A stretch of DNA of 64,000 bases from positions 1-64,000 of the forward strand of contig CAKOWI010000002.1 of the NCBI GenBank assembly GCA_934122275.1, given 5' to 3'. Position 1 is the first letter of the stretch. Every line of letters begins with the position of its first letter. The DNA is from an uncultured Bacilli bacterium (GTDB lineage: Bacteria; Bacillota_I; Bacilli_A; RF39; UBA660). The notes below the pieces were generated by a model that was not told where the DNA came from, did not search any database, and worked only from the letters and a program-made list of their open reading frames with translations. Below, one piece after another: positions 51,002-59,281 of the stretch. Both the position numbers and the translations under genes were made by a program.

Positions 51002-52378
51002 ATGAAAGAAAATAACGTAACTATGGAAAAGATAGTAAATTTATGTAAACAATATGGATTTGTATTTCAAGGTAGTGAAATATATGGTGGTTTTGCAAAT
51101 ACTTGGGATTTTGGACCAGTAGGAGTTGAACTTAAGAATAATATAAAAAGAGCATGGTGGAAAAGATTTGTTCAAGAGGATAACAGTACTTATGGTGTTG
51201 ATGCAGCAATACTAATGAATCCTTTAGTATGGAAAGCATCAGGACATATAGATTCTTTTGGTGATCCTAAAATGGATTGTAAAAAGTGTAAACAAAGATT
51301 TAGAGCAGATACATTAATTGAAGAACATTCTAATGGTTCTGTTGCAGCTGAAGCTATGAGTAATGAAGAACTAGAAAAATACATTAGTGATAATAACATT
51401 AAATGTCCTAACTGTGGTTCATTTGATTGGACACCTATTAGAAAGTTTAATCCAATGTTTAAAACATCACGTGGTACTTTAGAAAACGATGCTGATACTG
51501 TATATTTAAGACCAGAAACATGTCAGGGTGAGTATGTTAACTTCTTAAACGTTCAAAGAACTATGAGAGCAAAACTACCATTTGCAATAGCACAAATAGG
51601 TAAAAGCTTTAGAAATGAAATAACACCAGGTAATTTCTTATTTAGAACAGTAGAATTTGAACAAATGGAACTTCAAAGATTTTGTAAAGAAACTGACAGT
51701 ATGGAATTTTATGAAGATTATAAAAAAAGAGCATTAAAATTCATAGAAGATTTAGGTCTTGATTCAGAAAAATTAAGATATCATGATCATGATAAATTAG
51801 CACATTATGCTAAAGCGGCTTGTGATATACAGTATAAATTTCCAATTGGTTGGGAAGAATTAAACGGAATACATCATAGAGGAGTTTGGGATTTATCAAG
51901 ACATAGTGAATTTTCTGGTAAAAAATTAGAATATCAAGATCCAGAAACAAATGAAAAGTATATTCCTAATATAATTGAGTATTCAATAGGTGCTGATAGA
52001 TTAACACTTGCAATATTGTGTAATTCTTATGAAGAAGAAAAACTTGAAAATGATACTAGGGAAGTTATGCACTTTATTCCAGCAATAGCACCTTATAAAG
52101 TAGCAATACTACCTTTAGTTAAGAAATTTCATAAAGATAAGGCTTTAGAATTATTTAATACGTTTTCTAAAGAGTTTATGTGTTCATATGATGAAACTGG
52201 TTCTATTGGAAAAAGATATAGAAGACAAGATGTAATTGGAACACCATATTGCATAACAATAGACGATGAAACCATAAATAATGGTACTGTAACTATAAGA
52301 GATAGAGACACTATGAAACAAATAACTTTAAGTATAAAAGATGCAGTAGATTATGTAAAGGAAAAAATTGCATTTTAA
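51002..52378 (+). CDS. glyS: Glycyl-tRNA synthetase (dimeric, single-chain type)
   Basis: A 458-residue class II enzyme of the alpha2 type used by many Bacilli and Mollicutes. Motif 1 FQGSEIYGGFANTWDFGPVG, motif 2 QIGKSFRNEITPGNFLFRTVEFEQME, motif 3 IIEYSIGADRLTLAIL, and a zinc-binding set CKKCKQRF ... CPNCGSF are visible. The C-terminal anticodon-binding domain ends at DAVDYVKEKI. Start set at ATG 51002 after AAGGAGGAAG; the frame upstream crosses the T-box terminator. Confidence 0.97.
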   Translation: MKENNVTMEKIVNLCKQYGFVFQGSEIYGGFANTWDFGPVGVELKNNIKRAWWKRFVQEDNSTYGVDAAILMNPLVWKASGHIDSFGDPKMDCKKCKQRFRADTLIEEHSNGSVAAEAMSNEELEKYISDNNIKCPNCGSFDWTPIRKFNPMFKTSRGTLENDADTVYLRPETCQGEYVNFLNVQRTMRAKLPFAIAQIGKSFRNEITPGNFLFRTVEFEQMELQRFCKETDSMEFYEDYKKRALKFIEDLGLDSEKLRYHDHDKLAHYAKAACDIQYKFPIGWEELNGIHHRGVWDLSRHSEFSGKKLEYQDPETNEKYIPNIIEYSIGADRLTLAILCNSYEEEKLENDTREVMHFIPAIAPYKVAILPLVKKFHKDKALELFNTFSKEFMCSYDETGSIGKRYRRQDVIGTPYCITIDDETINNGTVTIRDRDTMKQITLSIKDAVDYVKEKIAF

Positions 52379-52387
52379 GGAACTATC

Positions 52388-53743
52388 ATGAAAAAGAAAA
52401 AAACGATAAAAAAGTTAAAAGAAGAAATTAGTTTCTTTAATGATAGAAATGAAAAAGATAAAGTACTTGATGTGTGCTTAGAAGCAATGAAATTATATCC
52501 TAATAATGAATTTGGATATACAACTTATATAATGACTAAAACAAATAATTATAATAGTTATATTGAAGATTCAGAAATAAAAGATGTAAAAAAAATATTT
52601 GAAAAACTATATGAAGTATCATCGAAAAAAGATAAAAATACCGTAAAAGATAAGTTTGATGAATATGTACAAGATTGTAAAGAAGTAAACAACTTAAAAA
52701 AAATAAAAAAGACGTTAACCAGTAAATACTTTTTGAAAAGGGTATATGAAGAGAGTATAAAACTTGTTAATAAAAACGTTAAGATAGCTAGAAAGCACTA
52801 TAAAAATGGTATTAAAATACGGGGAGTATATGATCTTATAAAAGGTATACTTTTTGCGGCATGCCTAATATTTAATCTTATAAATAGAAACATCCTACTT
52901 ATATTTACTATACCATTTGGTGCTTTTGGAATTATAAATATTTATAGCTTTATAGATAATAATTTTGTTAAAAAAGATAAAACGGATACTAAAAATGAAG
53001 AGAAGAAACAAATTATAGAAAAGGGAAAGAATACCATATTAGAGTATGAAGATGAAATAAAAAAATTAGATGATATGATTTTATTTTTGAGTAGTCAAAA
53101 AAATAGTTGTAAAAATAAAATACCAAATACTTTTATGGAAGAAATAGAGTATGAATTAGAAGATAATGAAGATAATATTTCAAAAAAATTAATGAAAGAT
53201 TTAAAGAATAATAAATACTACAGAATAGAAGAGTATACGGATATTACAAATGAACAGTTTAAAGAGCAAATATATCCTGATATTTCAAATAAAGCAGAAA
53301 CTATTTTTGAATATTTGAACCAGAAGAATGATATAAAAAATATATTTAAGATGAAAAACATAAGTATATTCAGTTATATTTCTCTTATAATATTTTGTTT
53401 TATTAGTGCAATGTCGTTTATAATAATAATTAAAAACTTTTATGAGCTTAATTTATTGTCATTTGTACTAGCTAACGTATCTGGTCTTATATCAATTTTA
53501 ACTTATAATATTGAAACTGGTAAACATAGCACTCTAGCTGATACGTTTGGAGATAATTTACTTATATGTGTGTTTAAGTCATCACTTGTTTATGACTTAA
53601 TATATTCGTATATAACTAATGAAGTAAACTTTACTTATGGATTTTTAGAGATACCTATAATATTTGTTTTCTTGTATATTGGACCATCACTTTTAATTTC
53701 AATATTAAAGTATAAACACTTGTATAACAAAGTTATAGAATAG
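52388..53743 (+). CDS. Unknown membrane protein with TPR-like N-terminus
   Basis: A 451-residue protein. Residues ~1-70 are helical and TPR-like (DKVLDVCLEAMKLYPNNEFGYTTYIM). Two TM spans lie near 150-190, a coiled coil near 205-240, and four or so spans in residues ~320-450 (ISIFSYISLIIFCFISAMSFIIII, IPIIFVFLYIGPSLLISIL). No family recognised. It starts nine bases after glyS and probably shares its transcript. Terminated by a strong bidirectional hairpin shared with rpsD. Confidence 0.45.
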   Translation: MKKKKTIKKLKEEISFFNDRNEKDKVLDVCLEAMKLYPNNEFGYTTYIMTKTNNYNSYIEDSEIKDVKKIFEKLYEVSSKKDKNTVKDKFDEYVQDCKEVNNLKKIKKTLTSKYFLKRVYEESIKLVNKNVKIARKHYKNGIKIRGVYDLIKGILFAACLIFNLINRNILLIFTIPFGAFGIINIYSFIDNNFVKKDKTDTKNEEKKQIIEKGKNTILEYEDEIKKLDDMILFLSSQKNSCKNKIPNTFMEEIEYELEDNEDNISKKLMKDLKNNKYYRIEEYTDITNEQFKEQIYPDISNKAETIFEYLNQKNDIKNIFKMKNISIFSYISLIIFCFISAMSFIIIIKNFYELNLLSFVLANVSGLISILTYNIETGKHSTLADTFGDNLLICVFKSSLVYDLIYSYITNEVNFTYGFLEIPIIFVFLYIGPSLLISILKYKHLYNKVIE

Positions 53744-53777
53744 AAAAAAAGAAACTTTTTAAAAAGTTTCTTTTTTT
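53744..53777. terminator. Bidirectional terminator between the membrane-protein gene and rpsD
   Basis: A perfect palindrome: AAAAAAAGAAACTTTTT followed by its reverse complement AAAAAGTTTCTTTTTTT. It has U-tracts for both strands and serves the + strand gene ending at 53743 and rpsD on the - strand ending at 53779. Confidence 0.9.
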
Positions 53778-53778
53778 A

Positions 53779-54384
53779 TTACTTATTGTAGAATTCAACT
53801 ATCATTGATTCTTTGATATCAGCTGGAAGTTCGCTTCTTTCTGGATAACGAACGTAAGTTCCAGATAATTTTTTCTTATCAAAGTCAACGTATTCAACAG
53901 TCTTGCTAACTTTTTCTAATGATTCTAAAATAGCTTTATGATCTTTAGAAGCTTCTTTAACAGCTATAACATCTCCTGGTTTAACTTGGTATGATGGAAT
54001 ATCAACCTTTTTACCATTTACTGTAATATGACCATGATTAACTACTTGTCTAGCTGCTCTTCTAGTTTGTGCCATACCCATACGATATACAATATTATCT
54101 AATCTACTTTCTAATAATTTTAAGAAGTTTTCACCATGTATACCTTTCATTTTAGAAGCTCTTTTGAAAGTTAATTTAAATTGTTTTTCATTAACTCCAT
54201 ACATGAATCTTACTTTTTGTTTTTCAGCTAACTGCATTTTGTATTCAGAAGCTTTACCACGACGTTTATCAACACCATGTTGACCTGGTCCATATGGTCT
54301 TTTTACTAATTCTTTACCGTTTTCTAGTAAAGAAAATCCAAGACTACGACTTTTCTTATAAATAGGTCCTGTTTCTCTTGACAT
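53779..54384 (-). CDS. rpsD: Ribosomal protein S4
   Basis: A 201-residue S4: SRETGPIYKKSRSLGFSLL, YGPGQHGVDKRRGKASEYKMQ, and the S4 RNA-binding domain ESRLDNIVYRMGMAQTRRAARQVVNHGHITVNGKKV. No N-terminal zinc Cys set (the C-minus form). S4 nucleates 30S assembly and represses its own synthesis in Bacillus. The only long minus-strand transcript in this region. A ~160-nt leader precedes it. Confidence 0.97.
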   Translation of the reverse strand: MSRETGPIYKKSRSLGFSLLENGKELVKRPYGPGQHGVDKRRGKASEYKMQLAEKQKVRFMYGVNEKQFKLTFKRASKMKGIHGENFLKLLESRLDNIVYRMGMAQTRRAARQVVNHGHITVNGKKVDIPSYQVKPGDVIAVKEASKDHKAILESLEKVSKTVEYVDFDKKKLSGTYVRYPERSELPADIKESMIVEFYNK

Positions 54385-54544
54385 ATTTTATTCCTCCTTT
54401 GTTTTTTGTAAACAAAAGGCTTTTTTGCCATCTAATAGGGAGTTTACCTTAATACTTTCACAATTGCAGCTAAATTGTTACTCGTAATAGCTAATGCAAG
54501 TAAACACGTTACTAGATTCAAAAACCGCTGCTTTTCGTTTACGC
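54385..54544 (-). promoter_or_regulatory. rpsD leader (probable S4 autoregulatory RNA)
   Basis: About 160 nt of transcribed leader lie between the promoter and rpsD. It has several possible helices, including GGCAAAAAAGCC followed by TTTTG close to the ribosome site, and TTTGTTTACAAAAAACAAA. Bacilli have an S4-binding leader at rpsD, so this is likely the same type. I could not trace the pseudoknot by eye. Confidence 0.5.
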
Positions 54545-54551
54545 AAGTATA

Positions 54552-54579
54552 ATTATAATTATAAATGAGAAAATGTCAA
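54552..54579 (-). promoter_or_regulatory. Promoter of rpsD
   Basis: On the minus strand TTGACA (54579-54574, perfect consensus), 16-bp spacer, TATAAT (54557-54552). Additional overlapping TATAAT-like boxes flank it. Confidence 0.75.
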
Positions 54580-54604
54580 GTAGTGTAATGTTTTTGCGAA
54601 TGTA

Positions 54605-54633
54605 TTGCGTTAATATTTTTAATGAGATATACT
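54605..54633 (+). promoter_or_regulatory. Promoter of the TasA-like gene
   Basis: TTGCGT (54605-54610), 17-bp spacer, TATACT (54628-54633), 31 bp before the start. Confidence 0.65.
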
Positions 54634-54663
54634 TTATATATAATATGAAAGGAGTAAAATAAA

Positions 54664-55413
54664 ATGAACAAAAAATTATCGCAAGGAGTAGTAGTTGGAG
54701 CTCTTGCGTTATTCTTAACACTAATGGTAGGTTATGCATTATTTAGTCAAAATTTAACAATAACTGGTACTGCAAAGGCAGAAGGTAATTTTGAAATTAC
54801 ACCAACTTGTACGTTAGGAATTCCATCAGAGATAGATGGGACTATTTCAGAAAAAGACAAAGTGCCTGAAAGGGGATATGGTACTGATTCAGAAAACAAT
54901 TACTGTACCGTAAGTGGAAATACTGTTACATTTGCTATGGATTTTAAGGTAGGCAATGCAAGGAGATATGCAACAGTTGCCTTTAAAAATACTGGTGATA
55001 TAGATGCAGTAGTTCCTGTAGAGTATGATATCGATCAGATTAAGTGGAAAACATGTATAGATGGGTATGATATGCAAAATAAAACTAATACAAGCTTGAA
55101 TGGAACTTTTGAAGAAACCGAATGTAATTCTGCTTCAGAAGGAGCAATTGTTGAACCTGGTGAGTTTGTTGCTCTTAAAGGTACGGATGGTCAAGTAATT
55201 GCAACGTCTGATGATACAAAAATGGCAGAGCATACGGATGATGCAGGTGAAAACTATATATTAAAACCAGGTGAAACAATTTATTTTGATTATTTATCAA
55301 GATTTGATATTAGTACAATCACGGAGTATTATCCGAATTCAATATCACAATCTAATTTTAATGTTCAAGAAAAAATAGAACAAACATTTAAGTTTGAACA
55401 GTATGTGAAATAA
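54664..55413 (+). CDS. TasA/camelysin-like secreted protein
   Basis: A 249-residue protein with N-terminal signal MNKKLSQGVVVGALALFLTLMVGYALFS and the tell-tale ALFSQNLTITGTAKA at the start of the mature part, typical of TasA/CalY-like proteins with SipW-type signals. The beta-rich body includes ATVAFKNTGDIDAVVPVEYD and GETIYFDYLSRFDI. TasA forms fibres in Bacillus biofilms and CalY is a surface protease-like protein in B. cereus. No SipW gene is in the window. Strong promoter and AAAGGAG ribosome site. Fibre formation is inference. Confidence 0.65.
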   Translation: MNKKLSQGVVVGALALFLTLMVGYALFSQNLTITGTAKAEGNFEITPTCTLGIPSEIDGTISEKDKVPERGYGTDSENNYCTVSGNTVTFAMDFKVGNARRYATVAFKNTGDIDAVVPVEYDIDQIKWKTCIDGYDMQNKTNTSLNGTFEETECNSASEGAIVEPGEFVALKGTDGQVIATSDDTKMAEHTDDAGENYILKPGETIYFDYLSRFDISTITEYYPNSISQSNFNVQEKIEQTFKFEQYVK

Positions 55414-55494
55414 AACTTACCAATTAAATAGTTAGGCAAAATCAAAAAAGATTTTGCTTTTTATGTGTTATAATACTTATTAGTAGGTGATAGA

Positions 55495-58380
55495 ATGATT
55501 GAAGTACATAGCATAGATAAAAAAGATGAATATATAAATGAAAATAAAATTATATTAGTATCATCAAAAAGTGAGATGTATTATAAAAGATACTATGTAA
55601 ACAAAGATTATAAAATAAAAACAGTTAGAAATTATTTATATGATATATGCAAAAATAAATATAAAATGATAAATAAAAATCAAGAAATATTATTTATGAA
55701 TTCGTCACTAAAAAAAGTATATAATAGTCTCAAATTTTATAAAGATGTAGAAGAATTATCATTTACTAAAGAACTTATTAAAACTTATAAAGACTATAAA
55801 AATTATAAACTAATTAATAATGATAAAGTAAATGATTTAACGGTTATATTTGATGAGTATGAAAAACTTTTGCGTGAAAATAAATTTTTAAATGATAATA
55901 TGTTATTTGAGTATTCACTAAAAAATGAATTTGATTCATGTGAGTATGTAGTTTTAGATATTGAGTCTTTTGGTGAAGATGAACTTAATGTAATTAGGTC
56001 TTTATCAGAATCTAATTCTGTTATAATATTAAAAAATGAAATCCCAAATGAATTTGTAATAGAAAATTTAAAAGAGTTACAAAATATTGATGCTAATTAT
56101 AAAGATAAATACATAAAAAATAAAAAAGTATATGAAGCATCAGTTAATGATATTGAAGAAGAGGTTAATTTTGTACTTAACGATATTTCAAAGAAAATAA
56201 TTAATGGGGCATCATATAATGATTTTTTGATTGTATCTAATGGTATAGAAGAGTATTATCCTTATTTTGATTTATATTTTAATGTTCCTTACAATAAGAC
56301 TAGAAAAGAAGGAACATTAACTAAGAGATTTATTAGTATATTAAGTGATATATTAAATGGAAATTTTTCTTGTTCTAATTTTGTTAATTTATTAAAATTA
56401 AATGTATTTGATATTGATGATAAGACAATAAATGATATAGATAACTATGTTTATTCGTGGAATCTAGAAAACGAAAGTTTTTATCTTCCATTTAAATTTA
56501 ATCCATCTTCTAATAGGAAAATACTATCATCTAAAGATGAATTAAAGTTAAGAAATATGAATGATACAAAGGATTTAATAATAAATCCAGTAAAGTATTT
56601 TTTAGAAAATATAATAGATGAAAAATGCGTTAATACTATACTAAAAGAGTTTTATACTTTTTTAGATGTAACTAAAATAAATGAAAGATTGTTTAATTAT
56701 GATGAAGAGGGATATAACAAGTTAATAAACATTTTAGAAGATATTAATGAGTACTATAATTTTGAGTCTTCAGTAACTGATTTAATTAATTTAATTGATA
56801 CTATGTATGATACATCCAAAAAAAGTACAATTACTAATGATATGATAAAATTAGATAGTTTAAGTTCATGCTTTATAGAAAATAGTAAATACATATATTT
56901 GTTAGGAGCTAGCTTAGATAATCTTCCAAAACAGTTTAAATTTACGTCTTTGATTAATAAAGAAGATATTAAAAATGATGAATTAATAAATATAGTAAGT
57001 AAATATGTTAAAAATCAAGATTATTTATTTAATAAATTATTTTTATGTGATACTCTTACTATTTCATATCATAAATTATCTAGTGATTTAAAATTACTTG
57101 AGAAGTCTAATGTGCTAAAGGAATTAAATACAATAAAGCTTAAAACTGAATTATATAATAAAGATACTATATTAAGTGATTATGCAATTAAAATATCTGA
57201 AAAAAAGGTATATGAAACGAACTATAATGATGAATTTAAAAAGATTAATGATATAAGTAAGTATAAAATAAGTGATCATATATCTAGTTTAGCTGCTAAA
57301 AAAATATACGGTAATAGCCTATTAGTTAGTCCATCTAGTATAGAAACATATAGTAAGTGTCCGTTTTATTATTTCATGGAATATGTATTGAAATTAAACG
57401 TTAAAGAAAAATATACTTTTGATAGAAGAGGTGTTGGTACATATGTTCACTATATATTAGAAAATATAATTAAAAATGAATGGAATAATGTTTCGTTTGA
57501 TAACTTGTATGATATAGTACTTAAATATGAAAAAAAGTACGTAGATGAAAATTTATGGATGGTAGATAAAAGTACACTATATGTTTTAGAAAAATTGTCA
57601 AAGAGTACGGTTTTATTATTAAAAAATATAATTAGTGAACAAAAAATATCTGATTTTAGACCTAAATACTTTGAATTTAAAATAACAGATGACATGATAG
57701 TTAAACCAATCTTGATAAATTTGGATAAAGCTGATTTAAAAATAAAAGGTATAGTAGATAGAGTAGATGTTTATGAAACTGATGATACTTATTATTATAG
57801 AATTATAGATTATAAAACTGGAGATAAGAAGTTAAGATTAGATGATTGCCTTGTTGGGCTTAATCTTCAAATGCTTTTATATTTATTAGCGATTAAAGAT
57901 AGTTCTTTAACTAATAAGAAAATTGTTCCATCAGCGGTTTTATATTATCCAGCACTTATTAAGGATTTAAAAGAAAGTAGGGAAAATGACGCTGAAAAGA
58001 TAGAAAATGAAGCTATATATAGAAATAAGATGAACGGAATAGTAAATTGTGATAAGACGGTTCTAGATGCTCTTGGAAATGATGATGCATTTAATTACAT
58101 AGATTTTGCATCTAGAGGAAAAGTAAATGATGAAAAAGTTTTCGGAGTAGATAATTTAAATAAATTATTTGATAAAGTTCTTGATGTTATAAAGGATATT
58201 GGTAATGAATTATTAGAGGGTAATTTTAGAGTATATCCTGTTATGGGAAGAGTATGTGCTTGTGATTATTGTAGGTATTCTTCTATATGTTCTTTTGATA
58301 AGATGATAGATGAATATAGAAAACTAAAAAATTATAAAAACAGTGAAGTATTTAAAATGCTAGATTCTGATGATATTTAG
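55495..58380 (+). CDS. addB: ATP-dependent nuclease subunit AddB
   Basis: A 961-residue subunit of the AddAB helicase-nuclease for double-strand break repair. The C-terminal PD-(D/E)xK nuclease is evident (GIVDRVDVYETDDTYYYRIIDYKTG), as is the iron-sulfur ligand set Cys622 (SKCPFYYF) and Cys923-x2-Cys926-x5-Cys932 (CDYCRYSSIC). The N-terminal helicase-like part is degenerate, with no clear Walker A. Shorter than Bacillus AddB (1166). It is followed by a DUF1848 gene and then addA. Confidence 0.85.
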   Translation: MIEVHSIDKKDEYINENKIILVSSKSEMYYKRYYVNKDYKIKTVRNYLYDICKNKYKMINKNQEILFMNSSLKKVYNSLKFYKDVEELSFTKELIKTYKDYKNYKLINNDKVNDLTVIFDEYEKLLRENKFLNDNMLFEYSLKNEFDSCEYVVLDIESFGEDELNVIRSLSESNSVIILKNEIPNEFVIENLKELQNIDANYKDKYIKNKKVYEASVNDIEEEVNFVLNDISKKIINGASYNDFLIVSNGIEEYYPYFDLYFNVPYNKTRKEGTLTKRFISILSDILNGNFSCSNFVNLLKLNVFDIDDKTINDIDNYVYSWNLENESFYLPFKFNPSSNRKILSSKDELKLRNMNDTKDLIINPVKYFLENIIDEKCVNTILKEFYTFLDVTKINERLFNYDEEGYNKLINILEDINEYYNFESSVTDLINLIDTMYDTSKKSTITNDMIKLDSLSSCFIENSKYIYLLGASLDNLPKQFKFTSLINKEDIKNDELINIVSKYVKNQDYLFNKLFLCDTLTISYHKLSSDLKLLEKSNVLKELNTIKLKTELYNKDTILSDYAIKISEKKVYETNYNDEFKKINDISKYKISDHISSLAAKKIYGNSLLVSPSSIETYSKCPFYYFMEYVLKLNVKEKYTFDRRGVGTYVHYILENIIKNEWNNVSFDNLYDIVLKYEKKYVDENLWMVDKSTLYVLEKLSKSTVLLLKNIISEQKISDFRPKYFEFKITDDMIVKPILINLDKADLKIKGIVDRVDVYETDDTYYYRIIDYKTGDKKLRLDDCLVGLNLQMLLYLLAIKDSSLTNKKIVPSAVLYYPALIKDLKESRENDAEKIENEAIYRNKMNGIVNCDKTVLDALGNDDAFNYIDFASRGKVNDEKVFGVDNLNKLFDKVLDVIKDIGNELLEGNFRVYPVMGRVCACDYCRYSSICSFDKMIDEYRKLKNYKNSEVFKMLDSDDI

Positions 58381-58391
58381 GGAATTTATTT

Positions 58392-59276
58392 ATGATTTTA
58401 AACGTAAGTGGAAGAACAGATATTGTTGCATTTTATACTAATTGGTTTTTAAAAAGATATGAAGAAGGTTTTGTAGACGTAAGAAATCCATTTAATCCTA
58501 AATTAGTTAGTAGAATATACTTTAAAGATGTAGATTTAATTATGTTTTGTACTAAAAATCCAATTCCTATTTTAAATAAGTTAAACAAAATAAATAAACC
58601 TATATTATTTCATGTTACATTAACACCATATAAAAAAGATATAGAACCAAATGTTCCACCTAAAGGAATAATAATAGAAGCTATAAAGAAATTATCTAGT
58701 ATAGTTGGTATAGATAATTTAGTTGTTAGGTATGACCCGGTTTTTATAAGTGATAAATATAGTGTTAATTATCATGTTAAAAATTTTGATAGATTATGCA
58801 CTTTATTAAATGGATATGTTAATAAAATAATTATTTCATTTATGGATGATTATAAAAATGTTAGAAAAAATAAAAATACGTTAAAGTGTAAAGAAATAAG
58901 TGAAAGTGACTACGAGATAATTGGTAAAAGTTTTAGTAATAGTGCTAGAGGAAATGGTATGACGGTTCAGACATGTTTTGAAGATAGAAATTTAGCTGAA
59001 TATGGTTTTGTAATTGGTGAATGTATATCTTATGAACTTGCCTATAAGTTAACTGGTAAAACATATAAAAGGTGGAATGCTAGAAAGGATAAAAAATGTA
59101 ATTGTGTTCAAATGGTGGATATTGGAGTATATAACTCATGCAAACATTTTTGTAAATATTGTTATGCTAATTATGATGAAGATAAAGTAAATTACAATTT
59201 TAAGAATCATGATGAAAATTCAGGGTTATTAGTTGGAAAACTAAATGATGATGATATTATAAAGATAAGGAAGTGA
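58392..59276 (+). CDS. DUF1848 family protein, inserted between addB and addA
   Basis: A 294-residue protein of the DUF1848 family: SGRTDIVAFYTNWFLKRYEEG, FCTKNPIPIL, VRYDPVFISDKY and a C-terminal CKHFCKYCYANY. The Cys cluster (C-x3-C-x2-C) could bind a 4Fe-4S cluster as in radical SAM enzymes, but lies at the C-terminus instead of the N-terminus; the family is often described as related to spore photoproduct lyase-like proteins. An earlier Cys pair, CNC, lies at ~residue 238. Starts 12 bases after addB and overlaps the addA region by four bases at most. Function unknown; a DNA-repair role is suggested only by place. Confidence 0.75.
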   Translation: MILNVSGRTDIVAFYTNWFLKRYEEGFVDVRNPFNPKLVSRIYFKDVDLIMFCTKNPIPILNKLNKINKPILFHVTLTPYKKDIEPNVPPKGIIIEAIKKLSSIVGIDNLVVRYDPVFISDKYSVNYHVKNFDRLCTLLNGYVNKIIISFMDDYKNVRKNKNTLKCKEISESDYEIIGKSFSNSARGNGMTVQTCFEDRNLAEYGFVIGECISYELAYKLTGKTYKRWNARKDKKCNCVQMVDIGVYNSCKHFCKYCYANYDEDKVNYNFKNHDENSGLLVGKLNDDDIIKIRK

Positions 59277-59281
59277 TAATC

